Below are positions 11,242-23,779 of a stretch of DNA of 64,000 bases, one piece after another; within the stretch, counting starts at the first letter, position 1, and each line of letters opens with the position of its first letter. The notes under the pieces were generated by a model. The model searched no databases, had not been told where the DNA came from, and saw only the letters and a list, made by a program, of their open reading frames with translations. The translations under genes and the position numbers were made by a program. Source of the DNA: Apoderus coryli. Lineage: Eukaryota; Arthropoda; Insecta; Coleoptera; Attelabidae. The DNA is taken from positions 9,024,001 to 9,088,000 of the forward strand of contig OU452198.1 in NCBI GenBank assembly GCA_911728435.2, read 5' to 3'.

Positions 11242-11479
11242 TTATAGATTATAAAATTGGTGTTTTTTTACCTTTTCAAAAATTTATGATATTATACACT
11301 TTTTTCAGAAAAACACAAATAAATGACAATTTTCTAAAATTCTGTGCATAATTTACTAGTAGGCCATGAATTACAATAATAAATAATTGAAAGTTACATA
11401 TTGCTAACGAAGAATTGTATACCTTGCATATAGGTATCTTTTGATAAAAAATTACCTATAGAGTTTTTTAATAGCAGTA

Positions 11480-12720
11480 AGTTTGTAACACTTTTGAAGT
11501 AACCATCATCAACTTGTTTTCTTTTTTTTAAAACGGCCCTGGATTTTTTATTCTTAAATGTAATGCGATTTTAAATTCAAAATTCAGCGGCATATGACAT
11601 GTAATGGTTTAAACAAGTTTTTAGTGTTTTTACCTGTTATTTAAAATTATTCAAGAAAAATCGTCATAGTTTTGCTCTTAAATGACTGACTGATGTTAAA
11701 ATTAGGAAAAATCCAGTAGTGCCAAACATCTCTTGTCTTCTCTCTTAATTTTGTTTCAAATATATTTAGGACTATTTTATTTTACAATATTCAATTAACA
11801 TGTAATATATTGTATTAAATTAAATTTGTATAGGCTGACTTCGGTCAATGATGATGGTTTTTTTTGGGGTTTTGTACCAATATATTACGTTTTATTATTA
11901 TTTAAGCACCTTTTAAATGGTGTTTTCAAAATTAAAATAACTTTAGCTGTTTTCGAGAATTTTTGGAAAAACGATTTTTTGTTATTTTAGATTTTATGAC
12001 ATTATTTTCATAGATATATAAAAACCAAAAGCATTTTCTCATTGTTACTTTTTGAGTAGAATAAGATAGTCTTTACAAATTTTCACTAACACGTTTCGTT
12101 TTTGAAAAACCATCATCAACTTGGTTTTTTAAATACGCCCCCGAATTTTTTATTATTAACTTTAAAGCCGTTTTTAATTCAAAATTAGGTGATAAATCAC
12201 ATGTAATGGTTTAAACAAGTTTTCAGTCTTTTTAGTTGTTATTTATAATTATTCAAGAAAAATCGCCATAGTTTGGCACTTATTTTGTTTAAAACATTCA
12301 TCTGAGAAAGCCGTTTTTTTAATATCTTCAAAAAGCACAAAAATGTCAACTAAATTTACAAAACCGCGTACGGAATAAAATGTTGTATTGAGACAGAACT
12401 AAATTTTCAAATTATAATAAATAATTGTGAGTAACGACTAAAGAATGTTTTTACAAAACCTACTACTCTGCATTCAGTCAGTTAAAATCACTGAAAACTT
12501 GTTTAAACCATTTGATGTGATATATATTACCTATTTTTGTCGTAGTGTAAATTTGTAAACGTTATCCTTTTCTCCTCAAAAAGTAACAATGATAAAGTGC
12601 TTCGGTTTTTTAATATCTGTGAATACACTGTCAAAAATAAATAAAATAACAAATAAACGTTTTTTGAAAACTTCTCGGAAACGGCTTAAGCTAGTGTACT
12701 TTTGAAAACACCGTTTAATT
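11480..12720. repeat. Mosaic of direct and inverted repeats
   Basis: The stretch at about 11500-11680 (CATCATCAACTTG ... CATGTAATGGTTTAAACAAG) recurs in direct orientation at about 12108-12290. The stretch at about 11905-12100 (GGTGTTTTCAAAATTAAAAT onward) is matched in inverse at about 12530-12715. No coding sequence was seen. Confidence 0.5.
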
Positions 12721-13361
12721 GTACACCTTTTCTTTAATTTAATCGACATTGTAACTTCTACCGCGTTTCCAATATTCCAATGCTATCCCATTCTTATCTT
12801 GGACACAGTGTATATCCCAAAACACGTATCTATCTCTTTTCTCTCCCTGTTCTCCTTGTAGTATGTTGTAGGACGCGGGTGAACAAATGATCTGTAGGTA
12901 CTCCACTAAATTTGCAGCAATATCTCAAAAAACGGTTGCCGTCTTTCTGGGAATCTAACAAGCATAAACTTATAATTATTATAATAAATAGAGATTTTCA
13001 TAGCTTAATTACTTTTGGAAACATAATTCCGAAGCTTCTGCAGAAATTTCATTACTCTGTATAAAACATGCCAGATACTATCATATTTTTCATGATTTTC
13101 ATACGCTGTCATTATTCGAAGACATTGATAAATACCTATCACTTCAATAAAAATACCAAAGGAACGAAAATAAACGGCATTATAAACGAAAAATCTATCG
13201 AAAAACCGATGAGATCGACAAATTTTTGAAATTTATTTTTTTTTGTTGTCATTAAAATTTTTTGAAAATTGCCATTTATTTGAGTGTTTCTGAGAACACG
13301 TGCATACTATTACATATTTCTGAGAACGTAAAAAAATACACATTTTATAGTCTATAAATAT

Positions 13362-13640
13362 ACAGGGTGGTCCATTAAAAAAAATAAAGTAAGAACAGAT
13401 ACCTTTTTGACCTAATATTGTATACTAATTTCGAAGGCGGAATTGAGTTCTCAGGGACGTTATATAAGAAACAGTTTTCACATATTCGATAAGTTTTCGG
13501 ACAGTTGAAATACGAGGGGTGCCTGAAAATGCAACATTTTCAATTTAGCCCTGTATCATAACAAATAAAAGAGCTATGAAAATTTTGTTAACGGTATCTC
13601 GAGTTTTACGAAAAAGTATCAACTGTCGCGAAAATCCCAT
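13362..13640 (+). repeat. Element end, inverted copy at 10860-11241
   Basis: Starts TACAGGGTGGTCCATTAAAA and runs in the opposite orientation to the left copy. Both look like the ends of a decayed TA-target DNA element. Confidence 0.5.
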
Positions 13641-15032
13641 AGTTCAATAACTGAGATAACCCGCAAAAGTACCACCTTTTTCTTAGAGCAATGTTATTAT
13701 TCGTTTGACGATTTCTCAAGTTATCCTAGTGAATAGCTTTAAGCCCCACATTATAACGTGAGTATAATTATTTGTATCATTGCTGATTGTGATTGTAATA
13801 TCGAGGACTTGTGCATCAATCTTTGGTAAAATATTTTATTGACTATCCCATAATGTAACATGTCATATTGTATATTGTTATGATTCTGAGGAACTAAGAA
13901 TAAATAAATAAATAACCCAACCCAAGCAGATTCCAGATAAAAAAGTTGTTCGTCTAATATTGTCCACAAACAGTCGTCAATCCTCACTGATGAGTTGGGA
14001 TCATGGGAACGGTCGGGCAGGTGAATCTCAGATGGAACTGCTATGACGTAGGGAAAAAGAAGACGCTCTTGTCCTGGTTATTATACCTGGTTTCTTATAC
14101 AACACTTGTTTTTAAATTACCTTCATATACCCGTTTTATGTAGACATACATAAAACCTATCTAAACAAAACGTATTGCAATAAAATGTGATGTGCTTGCT
14201 TGCATATACTCAGGAGACTCATAATATTTTTTACAACAGCTCTTTCGTTATAAAGTTCTAACATAAATAACATGACATTTTCGTATGTAATGTAAGCCAA
14301 CTTTATCAAATTTACTTCGTTTTAAAAGTTCTTGAACTGAGTTAGTTCTAAATTATTTGTAAGTGTAAGTTAAGGGTTAGGTGAACCTGTTGCTCTTTTT
14401 ATATTATATTTGGTAGAAAGTTTCTCCCAGACTTATTATTAAAAAAAGCTATCCGTGACTGGCGGACTTGGCACGCTAGAGCCAGATTTGCCCAAAGTAC
14501 AAATTATAAACTTTTTAAAATCCATGAGTAGAACTTTTGTCGCAGAGTAATATTAAAAGACAAGTTTTATCACTTGATAACAACACCAAAATGTCTTTAA
14601 TTAAATTTAATACAACCAACATATCACAAATTTTACATAATCGTTTGATCTAAGCTTAAGAGAAACAGATAAGTAATTGGTTGTGTCACCTCAGACCTTT
14701 CCCTAAGGTTAAACTACCGATATCGCCTCAATAATTTGTAGTAGAATAAGTATAATCTAAGATATATGACGTGTATTACGAAATGTTTTCGTCAAAGATT
14801 TAAAATCTAAATCAACTATTATTTATATAATTATAATTTCAATTTTGAGTTGTGTTGTGTCACCCCAAAACTTTCCCGACAAGTTATAATATAATCAAAA
14901 ATATATGACATGCGTAACGAAACATAATTTTAATAATAATTATTATTATAATTGTCTTATTTTCATTATTTCCAATAAAATAACGTGGGTAACGAACTAA
15001 CTACGTTATTCCAAAATTTGAAAAAAAAGTAT
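13641..15032. other. No recognisable gene
   Basis: AT-rich. A short AATA array at about 13898-13914 resembles the tail of a minus-strand non-LTR element, but the neighbouring sequence matched nothing I know. Confidence 0.35.
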
Positions 15033-15107
15033 TGCCAGAGCTAGGACTCGAACCCGTAACCTTCCGCATACGAAGCGAACGCCCTACCATTTTAAACGCT
15101 ATTTTCT
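15033..15107 (-). tRNA. tRNA-like sequence (degenerate tRNA or tRNA-derived SINE)
   Basis: On the minus strand the stretch contains AATGGTAGGGCG (D-arm/A-box-like), a five-pair anticodon stem around loop TTCGTAT (anticodon CGT would be Thr), and GGTTCGAGTCC (T-arm/B-box). The T stem pairs poorly and no 5' acceptor strand pairs with the 3' GCTCTGGCA side. A working tRNA is unlikely. Confidence 0.35.
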
Positions 15108-15339
15108 CGAGAATTATGGGGGAAATTATCAAAAGTGACCTATCGCTGTAAAGCATATAAAAAATTCTTTAAAATGATGTACACTCGACCCCTACTAATA
15201 TATGAAAATTTAGTGGTTGTGTCCACCCCTATCACAGGGCTTAAGCGATTTCTAAGACATCTAATGGCTTCATCCTAAGACTGCCCCAAACTCATATACC
15301 AAAATTTAGCTTTATTGCGGACACAGAACCCTATTTGTG

Positions 15340-15800
15340 CAATGGGAGAACACAATTCCTTAATTTAGATAATAAAAATGAGCTGCTTATGCTTCTATAT
15401 GCCGACGATCCTAGTTATTTTGTCGGATTCGGAGGTGGATTTCAAGCGAAAAATCTAAATCTTTTAAAACTATTCGTGCGAAAACTCATTAGTGGCCAAA
15501 ACTAAAGTGGTTATTTTTCAAAAGGGTGGATATGCCCAACAAAACACACTATTTTACTACAAAAGCGAACCTATTGATCAAGTTAATCAATTGGCGAATC
15601 TTGGCATCCCCAAGAAAAATTCCGAACTCTTAGGTAAGAATTTTCAACAGACTATTTGACAGTAAATATCAAATTAAAAAAACATGTATCCTGTCTTTTC
15701 AAATTCTCATGGCTGACTTGATAAATATTATAATTTTGAAAATTCTTCCTATTATTACCAATATGTGTGCCTCTTCCATGCAAAATTAAAGATATAGGTA
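15340..15800 (+). pseudogene. Non-LTR reverse transcriptase fragment
   Basis: The plus strand reads NELLMLLYADDPSYF with the YADD catalytic motif (about 15382-15426). After a frameshift it continues as LVILSDSEVDFKRKI, then KTKVVIFQKGGYAQQN and FYYKSEPIDQVNQLANLGIP, the usual 'KT.V..F..GG' and 'YLG' blocks that follow the palm domain. A weaker tail continues to about 15800. Frameshifts and stops show it is dead. Its YADD motif suggests a lineage different from the FADD elements at 22.7 and 54-56 kb. Confidence 0.55.
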
Positions 15801-15849
15801 CATATCTATAGGAAAACTTTACTTTAACTTTAATTTTTGCATCATCAAA

Positions 15850-16910
15850 TACAGGGTCCACGGAAAACCCGCAATTTCTCTCACAGATTTTATGGACTGC
15901 GCCATTTTTTCTAGTTGTGGTAGTGTTAATTTACACAATACGCATTACTGGTCACAAACAAATCCTCATTGGATGCCGGAAGTTGACCATCAAAGTAGAT
16001 GGAGTGTAAACGTGTGGTGTGGAATCGTAGTCAGGGTATTTAGCAGCATATTCGCGTTTATTTATTTGTCTCCATGCATGGAAACTTCCCAATTTTGTTT
16101 CATGGTTTCATGGGTATCTAGATCTACCTCTTTTAACAAATTTTATGAAAGCTGTGCATTTTGGTAATTTTAATGGATTTTTCATTATTTTTATTTGTTA
16201 AACTATCAGTTTAATAAATTTTAAACCTATTTCTTTATTTCCCATGGCATTCTTGATCACGGAAAATTAAAGATACATGATTTTTCAACGAATTTTGGTA
16301 AACAACATTCTTTTGGCCATAACTCTCAAACGAAAAAAGATTTTCCTGTGCGGTTTTGGACTTTTTTGTTTCAAATTCAATTTACTTTTCATTTTTGATA
16401 AAATATTTGTATCATTACATTTAAGTTTTTAAAGAAAAATTAAAAAACCTTAGGCGATGCAAATATCGCCATCTAGCGGAGCCCCAAAAAACAATTATGA
16501 TTTGAAATCTTTTTTTTCTTCATCAGCAAGGCTTGGGTTCTTAAACAAAAATTAGATTGGTAAATTCGGTTAAGCCAAACCAAAGTTATACACATTATCA
16601 TAGGTAAAATTTCGTCCTTACCTGCTGCCTTTATTTCAAGCCGCACAATAAAAAGTGATACACCAAAAAGATGCCGAATCTCAGTAGCATTACTGTGGTG
16701 GTATTGTTTTTCTAACTTATATTGCAAAATTTTCAATAAAAATGCATTTTTTGCATTACTGTATCTAGCGGTATAGTTAGGAACTAAAAAACTATTTCCA
16801 GCGATTTCCCATTGTCGATTTCCCTAAAAGAATTTTTTTCCCATTTTCCTACGACTATTATTTCCTGAGATATGCTACCTGTCCACCCTTAATGGAATAC
16901 CCGGTACATA
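15850..16910 (+). mobile_element. Tc1/mariner-like relic
   Basis: Bounded by a TACAGGGTCCACGG-type edge at about 15852 and an AATGGAATACCCGGTA edge at about 16905. At 15889-16033 the plus strand reads GSVNLHNTHYWSQTNPHWMP and then SVNVWCGIV, the block between the first and second catalytic acids in one mariner-like group. The rest is non-coding or too decayed to read. The borders are not confirmed by a target duplication. Confidence 0.5.
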
Positions 16911-17395
16911 CGTATGAATTTACCGGAAAAATAATATGTTGTTCTTTTAAAACATTTTACACCAGACTCGTAGTATTACTAATTCCTATATTCCAACACC
17001 TAGCTTACATTTTGTCAACAACCAATCTAAAGTTAATCTCCAAACAGTAAGTTACACATCCGTTGTATACTAGGTATAACCCTATATACAACATAATATA
17101 TATAGTTTTACTTGTGGTGTTGAAAGTTCCGTACTTAATAAACAAAACTAGCATCCGATACTAAACACCATAATGGCATAGTTCTCTATCTCTACAAGAG
17201 GAAATTAATTGCACAGTCACTTCTGAAATGAGATTGCACTTCTGGAAATTCATCCTGGCAAGAGTGTAGGCTTATATGCTTAAACATTGTTGCTGGCCAA
17301 CATTACCTTAAAATTAATCTAATGAAACAGAGTGTAAGAAAATTGGTCTAAATAATATTAAAAGTTAATTATATAAAAACTTTATACATTATATT
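16911..17395. other. No recognisable gene
   Basis: AT-rich sequence with nothing identified. Confidence 0.4.
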
Positions 17396-17790
17396 GTAAC
17401 GATTTTCTGAGTTCGATGTGTGAAATAATTACGAGATTTGAATTAAAACTAATTTATTTACACTTAAATAAACTAATAACTTAAAAGAACTAATATAACT
17501 GTATTTATTTTTACTATTTATTTCTGTCGCAACACAACTGGTCGCTATCGACGCCGACGGTTCACTTCATGATTGATTGTCCGTCCCTCTTACACGGTGG
17601 CTTTATACATGATTTGTTTCTTTCTCGTAAATAGTCGTTTGTTCTACAACAATCTCGCGCGTACGTCTATTCCATATCTGTACGGTGAGCGAGGCACATT
17701 CTACCAAATTAAGACAGCGCTGCCCCGGACGAGGTACAGCATACTAAATCTGTACAGAGTTAAGACTCACTACTGTTATCGGTGTTTGAA
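17396..17790 (-). repeat. LTR-like segment (possible solo LTR)
   Basis: Read on the minus strand, this contains a TATA-like TGTATAAAGCC, a GC-richer stretch, then AATAAATAG and AATAAATACAG poly(A)-type signals, and ends in CGTTACA at 17396. That order is typical of a retrovirus-like LTR (promoter, transcript start, poly(A), ...ACA). The other border and a target duplication were not found, and no internal coding region lies next to it. Confidence 0.35.
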
Positions 17791-18935
17791 CTAGTTCATT
17801 TATAATTTTAGATAGAGCTTCGGATCTTTTAATTTATAATTTTGAAGAGTAGAACAGACGTTAGATGTGATAGCTCCAGTTCAAGAGATTCAGGTTGTGA
17901 TAGGGAAAATGCACACATTATTACCGATGACTTTTGAGCTTGATGATGAATAAGCGTTCAGATATCTGTCAGTGTGTGTTGGCTCACCATTTACTGAATA
18001 TCCTAACGGCGTATTATTTTATTTACGACTAAAAAGAAGATCTAAGAATATCAACTGGTTGTTTTACGATTTACCAAAATATCTACTATGGAACTTATAC
18101 AAATATAAGGTATTTCTTAAAAATTTTGGAAGATTTACCGCTGTATCTAAACCATAGCCAAAAAATAAAAACACATACTTATGCATGAAAAAAGGCAGAA
18201 TTTCACTCCACTTGTTGCCGCCTGTTTTTTCGGAAACACGAGTTTAGGTTGTTTCTTCAGGGGTCGTGTAAAAAAAAACAATTAAAGAACAAGTTATACA
18301 CAGTGTGTTAAAACAACTTGTTTTGATGCAGAGATATTTCATTTGATCTGTAGTTTCCTGTTTTTTTTTGTGTTGTATATACATAGTAATAGTGATGTAA
18401 TTTCAACGGAATTGTCCTTTAAAGGGATTGTTTATCTGTTGGGCAATAAAGCATTTATTTATATTTATTAAGCATCAATCATTTATTTATCTATCAAAAT
18501 TCTCCTATGTATAGTTTTCTATATACAGATTGATTTGGTTCTCGGTGGGACGCTCTATATAAGTATGTTACGTAATATTATATCACACCCGGTAAATTGT
18601 AACAAAAATATTGCATCTGGTCAAACTAAGTATTTTCGCTGATTAATAATTTATAAAAGTTCATCACGCTAACATCGGTATTGTATCTACTGGATAGACA
18701 AAATTTGCTGATTGACATTTTTCCACAAAAACGTTACGCCGACGCCGGGAATAGACAATTTGGTTGGTTGATATTCGAAAGAGTGGAAAAAGCAAAAGTT
18801 ATAAATGTTTGACCCAGCAGGAAAAAACTTCTTCTCTCCAACTTCGGCGAAGTAAACTTCGAGTTTTAGAAGCGCCAAAAACCACGATTCTCCTTCGTTG
18901 AGTAGTGTCTTTAAGCTTTACGGTTTATCAACGAG
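17791..18935. other. No recognisable gene
   Basis: Contains GGGCAATAAAGCATTTATTT at about 18439, which resembles the 3' end of a non-LTR element, but no coding sequence supports it. Otherwise nothing was identified. Confidence 0.35.
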
Positions 18936-18937
18936 TA

Positions 18938-20612
18938 GGGGAAAGTGTTCCACAGTGAAACGTGTTCCACACTGAAACAAACCGTTTTTAAAAATCCCGC
19001 CAATATTACCTAAACTGCGTCTGAAAGAGGGTCATGTTCATCTTTTTTTCCCACCGTAAAATCAGTACGATTGTGACTGTTGTTTTGGGCATACATAAAA
19101 AAGTTTATTTTTTGTCGACCAACATAAATATCGGTGGTGACATTCTCAGTTAGGTAATTCAGTTTGTTTAATAGTTCCATATTTGTTACAAAGATAATTT
19201 ACATAAGGCCTAATATATATGCTTATTATTTAGGCATGCATTTGCGCTTTTTATAATGTATGATTATGATTTGCTGAATTCATTTTACTTGTCGGTGCAT
19301 AATGGTCCACAATGAAACACGCGTATTTGGGGCACAGTGAAACATGTTTCACTGCACCCCATGGCCCCCACGTATAAGCGTATAATTATTTAATAATTAA
19401 AACATATTGTTTATTTCAGTAATTGGATATAGCAGTGTTTTCATCTTTTAAATCACATTATAATAATGCAATGCAGTGCTGGCTTCTTAATCATCCATGT
19501 ATCCCAGTGAATATTTTTAATATAGGAGCATTCGTTAAATTTGCACACGAGCGATCAATGACACCTTCGAACATCACATGAGTATTTAGAAAAACAGGCA
19601 TATTTCCTTTTGATCCTGAAATATTTAGTGATGATGATTTTCTCAGCAGTTACTGACAGAGAAGAAATGCAAGCTGCAGCACAAACTAATCAAGATACTG
19701 ACCTAGAAACTCAGGAAGAGTGAGAGAAAATGGAATCAATAAAGCAATATGTGCATCTTCTTTCGTTTCCCCACAAATTTTCAGGGGATATCCCAAAGCA
19801 CAAACAAAGAAGATTCAGAAATCGCGAAAGCAAGGCAAAACAATTATTGCAACTGATATGCCTGAAAAAGATGATTTAGCGAAGAGGAAATTGTCAAGAA
19901 AAAAAAAACAAATAAATCAACGGTCAAAACTGCGAAAAGAGAAGTGATAATAATTGATAGCGATGAGGAAGAATAAGAATGGCAAGAGTCGTCAAGTGAC
20001 AGCGAATGGTCGCCAAAAGACCCAAATTTGGGTGCTTCTGAGATTACATTAACAACACCAACTAAGCATAATTAGGTTTTGGTTCAATTAAAATCTAAAA
20101 ATAACGTTTATTTTGTTGGTCAAATAATATTTTGGAAAACGATGTTTTCGAAATTTCATATCTGAGAAAAAGCTTAAAAGTATTTAACAAGTTTTTATTT
20201 CCGACAAATCCAGATATTGCAGTTGTTAATTTACTAGATATTAAAATGGTTTTACCTCAACCAGTTTCAACAGGTTCGACTTCAAGACAAAACTCTTACC
20301 TGAGTTTTGGGATATATTTTCGAAATTTTGATGTTCGTTAATTTCCTTATTGTATTAGTGATTAAAACTTTGGTTTTTAGGTTTTATTTTTTATTTAAAA
20401 AATGTTTGTATGATTTATTATTTAATTAAAGTAAATAAACAAATAATAATGTTTCTGTAAAGGATATATCAGTATTGAACATTTTTCACTAAGAACCTGG
20501 AGACATTTATCTCCTATTTTATGCTGATAACTTAATTTTTTCGATAAATATCTTAGTTGTAAAAAAAAACGTAATTTGAAAAAAAATTGATCCACTGTGG
20601 AACACTCTACCC
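18938..20612 (+). mobile_element. Second pogo/Tigger-type element
   Basis: Terminal inverted repeats GGGGAAAGTGTTCCACAGTG (left) and GGGTAGAGTGTTCCACAGTG (right, complement) differ at only two positions. Both are flanked by TA (18936-18937 and 20613-20614). The subterminal motif CCACAGTGAAAC/GTTTCACTG is repeated at about 18949, 18967, 19310 and 19340. It carries only a 3' transposase fragment. Confidence 0.75.
19499..20040 (+). pseudogene. Pogo/Tigger transposase C-terminal fragment
   Basis: The plus strand reads FVKFAHERSMTPSNI, a stop, then VFRKTGIFPFDPEIFSDDDF. After a frame change come VTDREEMQAAAQTNQD and then SPQIFRGYPKAQTKKIQKSR with a lysine-rich, TIIATDMPEK-containing tail. These are the usual final blocks of Tigger-type transposases ('MTPSNI..gFr.tGI.PfdP', 'sPe.irp.PKA', 'iLTdTPeK'). 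The DNA-binding and DDE regions are gone. The sequence differs clearly from the 7.2-kb pogo element, so the two are separate families. Confidence 0.6.
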
Positions 20613-20614
20613 TA

Positions 20615-21744
20615 TACCTTATTACTATTAATTATAATTTTAAATATTTTCGAAATAAAAATTACCGAAAATATCAGGTGTATCGATGATGATATTATGT
20701 AAGTACCAATTTTAAATATTGTAATTAATAATTTTTGAGACTATTACTTTTCCATTACATTGATTTTTGTATATTTTTTAAATAACTAAATAAATAGTAG
20801 TTACTAAAATACATTTGACTTTCCTTTTTATTTTAATATAGTGTTCTAAATCTAATAAAGTAAGTGTTAACTGGAAGACGCTGTTCGAATACAGCGAGGG
20901 AGAATCATTAAGATCGTCTTTTTGTGAGCGTGAGGATGTACGTGGGCGAATCTCGAGTAGCTCTACAAACCAAGCGAGTAAATTATTAAAACCAAAAAAT
21001 AGAATTCTTAAATACCAAACACCAATTCAATCTATATTTATTTCCGAACTAAATTGATTACTCTTACATATACTTTATTTATGACTTTTCTTATATATTT
21101 TATTTGTAACATAGTGGAGGTTCCCTCTGTATATTTTCATATAGGTACTGTTTGTGACAATATCATGTACGAATATATATGTATATCCATGACCTGAATT
21201 GCGCTTAATTAAATTTGTAAAGCTCTCGTTTGTTCTCAAAATTAATTAAATCCTTTCGAAAAAATATTAATATCTTCATTCGTTCGGTATATATGGCTAA
21301 AATCTTGTCGTATGCTCTGTACTTAATCCCCGGAGCTCATACCGAGTTTTAGTTAAAAATAAAAAATATAGGGAACATTTTAAGGGGGATTTACTACGCA
21401 ACTAAACTCTCTACTAATCCAGTATCGAATATCGTCCAGCAAAATCCAGTGAAACGCTAACGAGATAGTCCGCTCAGATATTCAATTTTATGTTTATTTT
21501 TAAATTTGGATAGGTTGAAACTAACACAATTAAAGCTTAAATCTCCTATATAAACATTTCATGTACTTTTAAATCAATCTAGCATCATAATCTTTGTTAA
21601 CGATCATTTCTTTCGTTATGCTTTGTATATAATTGATTGATGAAATTGACCTTTAAAAACGAGGTATGTTTTTGAAATAACGTTTTGGAATTACAAAAAA
21701 AAACCCAGTCGACTTTTAGTACCAAAATTATTCTAATATGAAAG
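20615..21744. other. No recognisable gene
   Basis: AT-rich with no coding match in either strand. Confidence 0.4.
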
Positions 21745-22685
21745 CTTATACCTTAAACTATTTTCCAACATAATTTCCGTCTGACGGGACAACCATTGCA
21801 ACACTGTCGTTTTGACAGAGTTCATCTCCTCTTGGCGTGGTCCTCCCAGATGCTTCTTCAACTTTTAGAATAAATATATATAAATCAGAGGGCGCAAGAT
21901 CAGGGCTTTTTGGTGGATGATCAATTGGTTTCTAGCTAAATGATCGGATCAGTGTTTGAGTTTAATTTGCTGTGTGAGGTCTGGCATTATCATGAAGCAA
22001 ATTGACAGCCGTGCTTTGTTTTAGAATGTTTAGCGCGAATTTCTTAACGTATCACAATTCGCAATCACATTTATTGTTTGACCTTGAGGCGAAAACTCTA
22101 CAAGCAAAACACCTTTCTGTCCTAGAAAACGGCATATATGATTTTTCGGACAGAAATTGTTTGCCGCTTCACTTTTGTGAGTGGTGTTGAATGGAGCCAT
22201 TCCATGGATTGTTGTCTGGATTATGGCGTAACCTAGGCCACCCAAGTCTCGTCGCCAGTGACAATTCGGCTTAACAACTCGTCACCTTCTCGGTTGTAGC
22301 GCTCTGAGAATGTGAGAGAACTAGCTAAACGTTTGTTTTTGTGAACTTCCGTCTGCATTTTTGGAAACCAGCGTGGGCATAACTTTCGGTACTTCAAACG
22401 TAAATTCGTAAATCACACTTCTTGACACTTTAGGAAACGCACAAGATAACGCTGATATCATATATCGTCTGTTCTCTTTCACGTTTTCATCAATTCTTTG
22501 CACCAAGCCATCAGTAGTGAGTGAAGGTCGTTCATCTTTAAAAATGAGTTTCTGTCTCTTTCAAATAATCCACATTCGCCAGTTTACGGTCAAATGTAAT
22601 GGGCCAGTCCTCGATAACCTCGCTTTGGCAAAGCTGTTCGTGTTTAATCAAATAATTGTGGGTTATGGATTTTGAGCCCATACGT
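21745..22685 (-). pseudogene. Mariner transposase pseudogene
   Basis: On the minus strand the mariner blocks appear in order. VQRIDENVKENRRYMISALS (about 22506-22447) is the second helix-turn-helix. EGDELLSRIVTGDETWVA (about 22290-22237) holds the first catalytic Asp. KGVLLVEFSPQGQTINVIAN (about 22128-22069) follows, then LLHDNARPHTAN (about 21995-21960) with the second Asp. HPPKSPDLAPSD (about 21930-21895) holds the third, then SVKTTVLQWLSRQTEIMLEN. The DDD spacing fits a classical mariner. Several stops and frame changes are present and the N-terminus is unclear. Terminal repeats were not identified. Confidence 0.75.
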
Positions 22686-22686
22686 T

Positions 22687-22830
22687 AAGCGGCAGTTTAC
22701 TTGTCACACACCATTGATCAAGTGTTACTAAATCGCGCTTCAATGCTTCGCAGTCCGACTCTGTAGTCAGCACTCTATACACCTTCAGATCGTCCGCGAA
22801 GAGTAGATACCGGGACCCTACCTATGTCGT
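22687..22830 (-). pseudogene. Non-LTR reverse transcriptase fragment (FADD motif)
   Basis: The minus strand reads RYLLFADDLKVYRVLTTESD and then LVTLDQWCVTSKLPLN. This is the catalytic palm motif C (FADD) plus the 'L..W....L.LN' block of jockey/CR1-type reverse transcriptases. It is a short, isolated piece abutting the mariner pseudogene. Confidence 0.65.
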
Positions 22831-23779
22831 TTGTGGAAAGACTAACTTTTGTTTAACAATTTCTAATACATCATAAAGATCAAACGATATTTACAACTTT
22901 CGCCACTTAGCTCCATAACTATTACTATTAATTAGTCACCTACGGCACACAAGTCTTCCCTACTGCACCATCACATAAACCAAAGCCACTACTGAAAGCT
23001 TGTGGCTAATTTTTTACTATTTTGCAATCCTTTTGTCGAGCGAAGTACGTACACATACATATAAAGCCTTCTAACACTTCTCGAAAGCACCAGTAATTTA
23101 AAGCACAATAGGAGTGCTTTTCATCTCAACTTGGCTTTTCCTTATAACCTATACCTCCACTTACTCTTGCCACTATATACTCATACTAACCAACATCGGC
23201 AGCAGGAGAGGACAAAAGCTTTATATTGATTGTTATGTCGTTTGTGAAATGACTTTTTGCATTAGAATAATGAATATGGTTGTGAGCCATTATACGGCTA
23301 AGGACAACCATCAGTGTATACCTAATATATTATGCGTTAGCCCGAGAAAAGCTGAAAGGGTTATTTTCACAATGGTTTAAACAAGATTGTTGTTATAAGA
23401 CTTGGGATGGTTTCAAGGGCGTAGACTAAGTAAATAATGAATGTAGATAGATACAATAGTGAATACTGGGTGTGGCTGCAGAAATGCTTCTTGTCGAAAT
23501 TTTTCGCCGCAGTATCAGACGCCACGCATCTTATCTTCATTGTTATTCTAGTGGTAATGGGTTGTAGTAGGTACTTCTAAAGTCTAACTTGTAGAGCTAC
23601 TTTTTTTGTTCTTGAAAGTTTTCTTGAACCTTAATATTCAATTTTTTAATTGGTCGATTTTCTTGGGAACGAGGTTCAGATGAAACTAGTTTTTTAAAGA
23701 AATATTGTGTATTTATGTCATGTCACATTTTTTTGGTGTACACCGTTTCGACAACACTACGTTGTCTTCTTCAAGCAAC
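22831..23779. other. No recognisable gene
   Basis: Mixed composition. A short motif at about 23745-23775 (CGTTTCGACAACACTACGTT then a CTTCTTCAAG run) resembles repeat ends but was not traced further. Confidence 0.35.

Noticed and set aside
13898..13914. AATA array as a retrotransposon 3' tail
   Set aside because: No retrotransposon coding or known 3' sequence lies next to it.
18430..18475. GGGCAATAAAGCATTTATTT as a non-LTR 3' end
   Set aside because: Suggestive only; no coding sequence of such an element is nearby.
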